Below, piece by piece: positions 17,281 to 19,078 of a stretch of DNA of 19,078 bases (position 1 is its first letter; each line of letters starts with the position of its first letter). The translations under genes were made by a program, and so were the position numbers. The stretch is taken from contig JAFGBW010000265.1 in the NCBI GenBank assembly GCA_016932965.1, positions 1-19,078 on the forward strand, written 5' to 3'. A model generated the notes under the pieces. The model saw only the letters and a program-made list of their open reading frames with translations, had not been told where the DNA came from and did no database searches. This DNA comes from Candidatus Auribacterota bacterium (GTDB lineage Bacteria; Auribacterota; JAFGBW01).

Positions 17281-17589
17281 AATTGTTCGGATATATTTTC
17301 ACTTATCGTTTCATCTCGGGGTTCATGAACCAAAAATTAAAAATCCAAGCAGCTAAAACCGAAAATCTTTCACCAACGCCACTGCTTTCTGTATCATTCG
17401 TATCCCAATGTTTATTGATTCCATGAATCTCAAAAAAAATCCTTGTCATGATAAACATAGAGGTTTTTCATTTTTTCTACTCGATGCTCGATTCTCAATT
17501 CTCGATTCTTACTTATCAGTTTGTATTTTTTAATACGTCATGTTCAGCACTGGATTATATTTTTTACGGATAGCAGTGTAATCATTTCA
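17281..17589. other. Gene-free stretch with heptamer repeat, promoter region of yciB
   Basis: No gene is seen in these 309 bases, which are AT-rich with stops in all frames. The stretch separates the HEPN gene from yciB on the same strand, so it should hold the yciB promoter and the 3' end of the HEPN transcript. It contains the 7-bp tandem repeat listed separately and a short hairpin (GTATT-TTTT-AATAC) at about 17523-17536. No convincing terminator was found. Confidence 0.6.
17481..17508. repeat. Four tandem copies of a heptamer (TCGATTC type)
   Basis: The units are TCGATGC, TCGATTC, TCAATTC and TCGATTC, at exact 7-bp period. Two copies are identical and the others differ by one base each from the TCGATTC consensus. 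Confidence 0.8.
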
Positions 17590-17994
17590 TTATTCCTCAA
17601 CCAGGAGTTCCTTGATCTTGTTCTTCAACTTCACCAAATTGGGATAATATTGATTTTTGATCCGGTTATAACTCACGCGGATTTCTTTGTCTTCACAAGC
17701 ATATAAAACCCGGTTCCTGTCATTGAGCATTTCCATCCAGATCACTTCTTCCCCAATGAGGTGCAAACTCGCGGATTCATGAATCACTTCCTTTAATCCC
17801 TCAACGTCTGTCCCCCTGGAACGGAGGATTCCTTTTAAAAGTTTCCAGGCTAGATCAAATGAGATCAGGTATCTTCGTAACGTTCCGTCCATGAAAAGAA
17901 TCTGCTTTTCCGGACCCCCCTTTAACGCTTCCTCCAGCCCTAGCAGAGAGCAACGAAAATCTTCTAAAAGCTCCAATATCCTTTTTTTATTCAT
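17590..17994 (-). CDS. HepT/HI0074-like HEPN protein (nucleotidyltransferase-associated), orphan
   Basis: A 134-residue all-helical protein of the HI0074/HepT family, whose members usually sit next to a minimal nucleotidyltransferase (MNT) as a toxin-antitoxin pair. Matching features are DGTLRRYLISFDLAWKLLKGIL (about 36-57 in parts), the LIGEEVIWMEMLNDRNR block (79-95) and a helical C-terminus. The family's RX4HXY motif (RNase His and AMPylated Tyr) reads R93 to Y98-A-C100, so both His and Tyr are gone. No MNT gene is next to it: downstream is a gene-free gap and upstream is the oxidoreductase. Its ATG overlaps the oxidoreductase stop by 4 bp (ATGA), which suggests translational coupling. Confidence 0.8.
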   Translation of the reverse strand: MNKKRILELLEDFRCSLLGLEEALKGGPEKQILFMDGTLRRYLISFDLAWKLLKGILRSRGTDVEGLKEVIHESASLHLIGEEVIWMEMLNDRNRVLYACEDKEIRVSYNRIKNQYYPNLVKLKNKIKELLVEE

Positions 17995-19078
17995 GATTCA
18001 TCCACCTTGAAGCGTCCGCTCTCGCCGGAACGAATGGCCAAATCAGCAAGCAAAGTGGCCTTGGTTGTCAGATAGAGATCTCTAAACGGGATGGGAGGCG
18101 GCTGACCATCACGCAACGCTGTAATGAAACTTTCCGCTTCCTCTTTATATCCCTTGACCTGATTGAGATAGCTGGTTTTACCGTGGCTCCTGATTCCATG
18201 GAAATGGAGTTCCCTAAAATTCAAAAGCTGCGCGCTGACTCCTCCCTGAAATACTTCTATGTATTCCTTGGGCAGAGCGGAATGACCATTTGAAAAATAA
18301 TGAATGGTTCCTAAAGATCCTTCCGGATATTCCAAAGTGATTGTCACCACATCCGGCACCGTTTTTCCGTTCTTTTTCATGGCCTGAGCAGTCACGTACG
18401 CAGGACTGGCCCCTATGATAAAAGTCAAAAAATCCACAAAATGACAACACTCGCCTATGATCCGCCCACCCCCTGATACTTCATCATGCACCCACTCCTT
18501 ATCAGGAATGAATCCCGCATTCACACGATAAATGATGGAAATAGGCTCTCTGAATTTATGCAAAGTTTCTTTCAGAAGTTTCGAGAGAGGGGAAAACCTC
18601 CGGTTGTATCCCACCATCAAAAAAGGCCCGTCGGCATTTGTATCATCAAAAAAGGATTTGATCGCGTCCAGATCATCAAGGGTGGTTGCCAGAGGTTTCT
18701 CGACAAAAACAGCCATCTTATTTTCCAATCCCATCATCACGTATCGTGCATGGGAATCATGGCGTGTCGCAATCAGCAAGGCGTTGATTTGTGGGTCTCT
18801 GAATACAGAATCCGCACTGGAGGTCGCCTCAAATGCCTTGAATTTTTTTGCTGCTGCTGCTGCGGACACTCCTGATAAAGTGCATATCTTTTTAAACACC
18901 ACGCCCTTTTGAGAGTAGAAAGCGGGCAAAAGAAGAGCCCGGGCAAACTGACCCGCTCCGATAACGCCAAGATACAGATCCCCTGTCTTTTTTTCTGATG
19001 CTGAATGATATAAGACAGTGTCGCTGATTTTTCTTTCTGTCTGAGCAGCCATTTCCCTGTATTGAATGACTATACCCA
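17991..19078 (-). CDS. Gfo/Idh/MocA oxidoreductase domain, probably C-terminal half of a two-domain enzyme (cut by window edge)
   Basis: A NAD(P)-dependent oxidoreductase of the Gfo/Idh/MocA type. Motifs in order are the dinucleotide loop GVIGAGQFAR, IATRHDSHA, VFVEKPLA with the EKP catalytic lysine, GYNRRFSP, GGGRIIGECCHFVDFL (with the His) and FSNGHSALPKEYIEVF near the end. An ATG at 19050-19052 could start a 353-residue protein, but the same frame stays open to the window edge and reads GIVIQYRE just before it. This resembles the last strand of a medium-chain (zinc-type) dehydrogenase domain. The motif set matches 'bi-domain' MDR plus Gfo/Idh proteins common in polysaccharide loci, so I read the window as holding only the C-terminal half. 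A (GCA)5 run encodes an Ala stretch near 18850-18864. Confidence 0.85.
   Translation of the reverse strand, partial: GIVIQYREMAAQTERKISDTVLYHSASEKKTGDLYLGVIGAGQFARALLLPAFYSQKGVVFKKICTLSGVSAAAAAKKFKAFEATSSADSVFRDPQINALLIATRHDSHARYVMMGLENKMAVFVEKPLATTLDDLDAIKSFFDDTNADGPFLMVGYNRRFSPLSKLLKETLHKFREPISIIYRVNAGFIPDKEWVHDEVSGGGRIIGECCHFVDFLTFIIGASPAYVTAQAMKKNGKTVPDVVTITLEYPEGSLGTIHYFSNGHSALPKEYIEVFQGGVSAQLLNFRELHFHGIRSHGKTSYLNQVKGYKEEAESFITALRDGQPPPIPFRDLYLTTKATLLADLAIRSGESGRFKVDES

Noticed and set aside
18850-18864. (GCA)5 triplet run as a phase-variable repeat
   Set aside because: A triplet run cannot shift the frame, and the short Ala stretch fits the local helix after the NAD-binding loop.
1-19078. 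tRNA, rRNA, CRISPR array, transposase, integrase or attachment site
   Set aside because: None was found by reading both strands; no spaced identical repeats and no mobile-element proteins are present.

Overview
The window reads as ordinary chromosomal DNA of a Gram-negative (diderm) bacterium with moderate GC. Evidence for this is an AsmA-type envelope protein, a YciB/IspZ inner-membrane protein, a UDP-GlcNAc 2-epimerase-type sugar enzyme, bacterial sigma70-like promoters and Shine-Dalgarno sites. No rRNA, tRNA, CRISPR array, transposase, integrase or phage gene was seen. The phylum cannot be fixed from the sequence. The large secreted protein with an 'LLAPASRL' segment just after its signal peptide reminds me of Omnitrophota-like uncultured lineages, but this is only an impression.

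Left part (1-4771): a partial class II fumarase (fumC, minus strand, cut by the window edge) lies divergent from a ThiF/MoeB/HesA-type adenylyltransferase. Next come a small unrecognised protein and an ABC-F ATPase on the minus strand, with a divergent ArsC/Spx-like thioredoxin-fold protein. Middle part (4772-9012): a decayed M28-type metallopeptidase gene with several frame breaks and an internal deletion lies divergent from a well-expressed-looking AsmA-family gene. The AsmA gene has a good promoter, a perfect Shine-Dalgarno site with a TTG start, and a strong intrinsic terminator. It is followed at once by an ABC-2-type ATP-binding subunit with no permease beside it.

Right part (9009-19078), all on the minus strand: a 1261-residue predicted secreted protein of unknown function, with a promoter carrying a perfect 12-bp palindrome between -35 and -10. 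Upstream of it are a membrane protein with an embedded spermidine-synthase-like Rossmann domain, a diverged UDP-GlcNAc 2-epimerase homologue, YciB, an orphan HepT/HI0074-like HEPN protein, and the C-terminal half of what looks like a two-domain (MDR plus Gfo/Idh/MocA) oxidoreductase running out of the window. The last five suggest the edge of an envelope or polysaccharide locus.

No clear new multi-gene system is visible. The best leads are the large secreted protein with its candidate operator, the epimerase with several substituted active-site positions, the HEPN protein that has lost both hallmark residues and its partner, and the multiply broken M28 peptidase.
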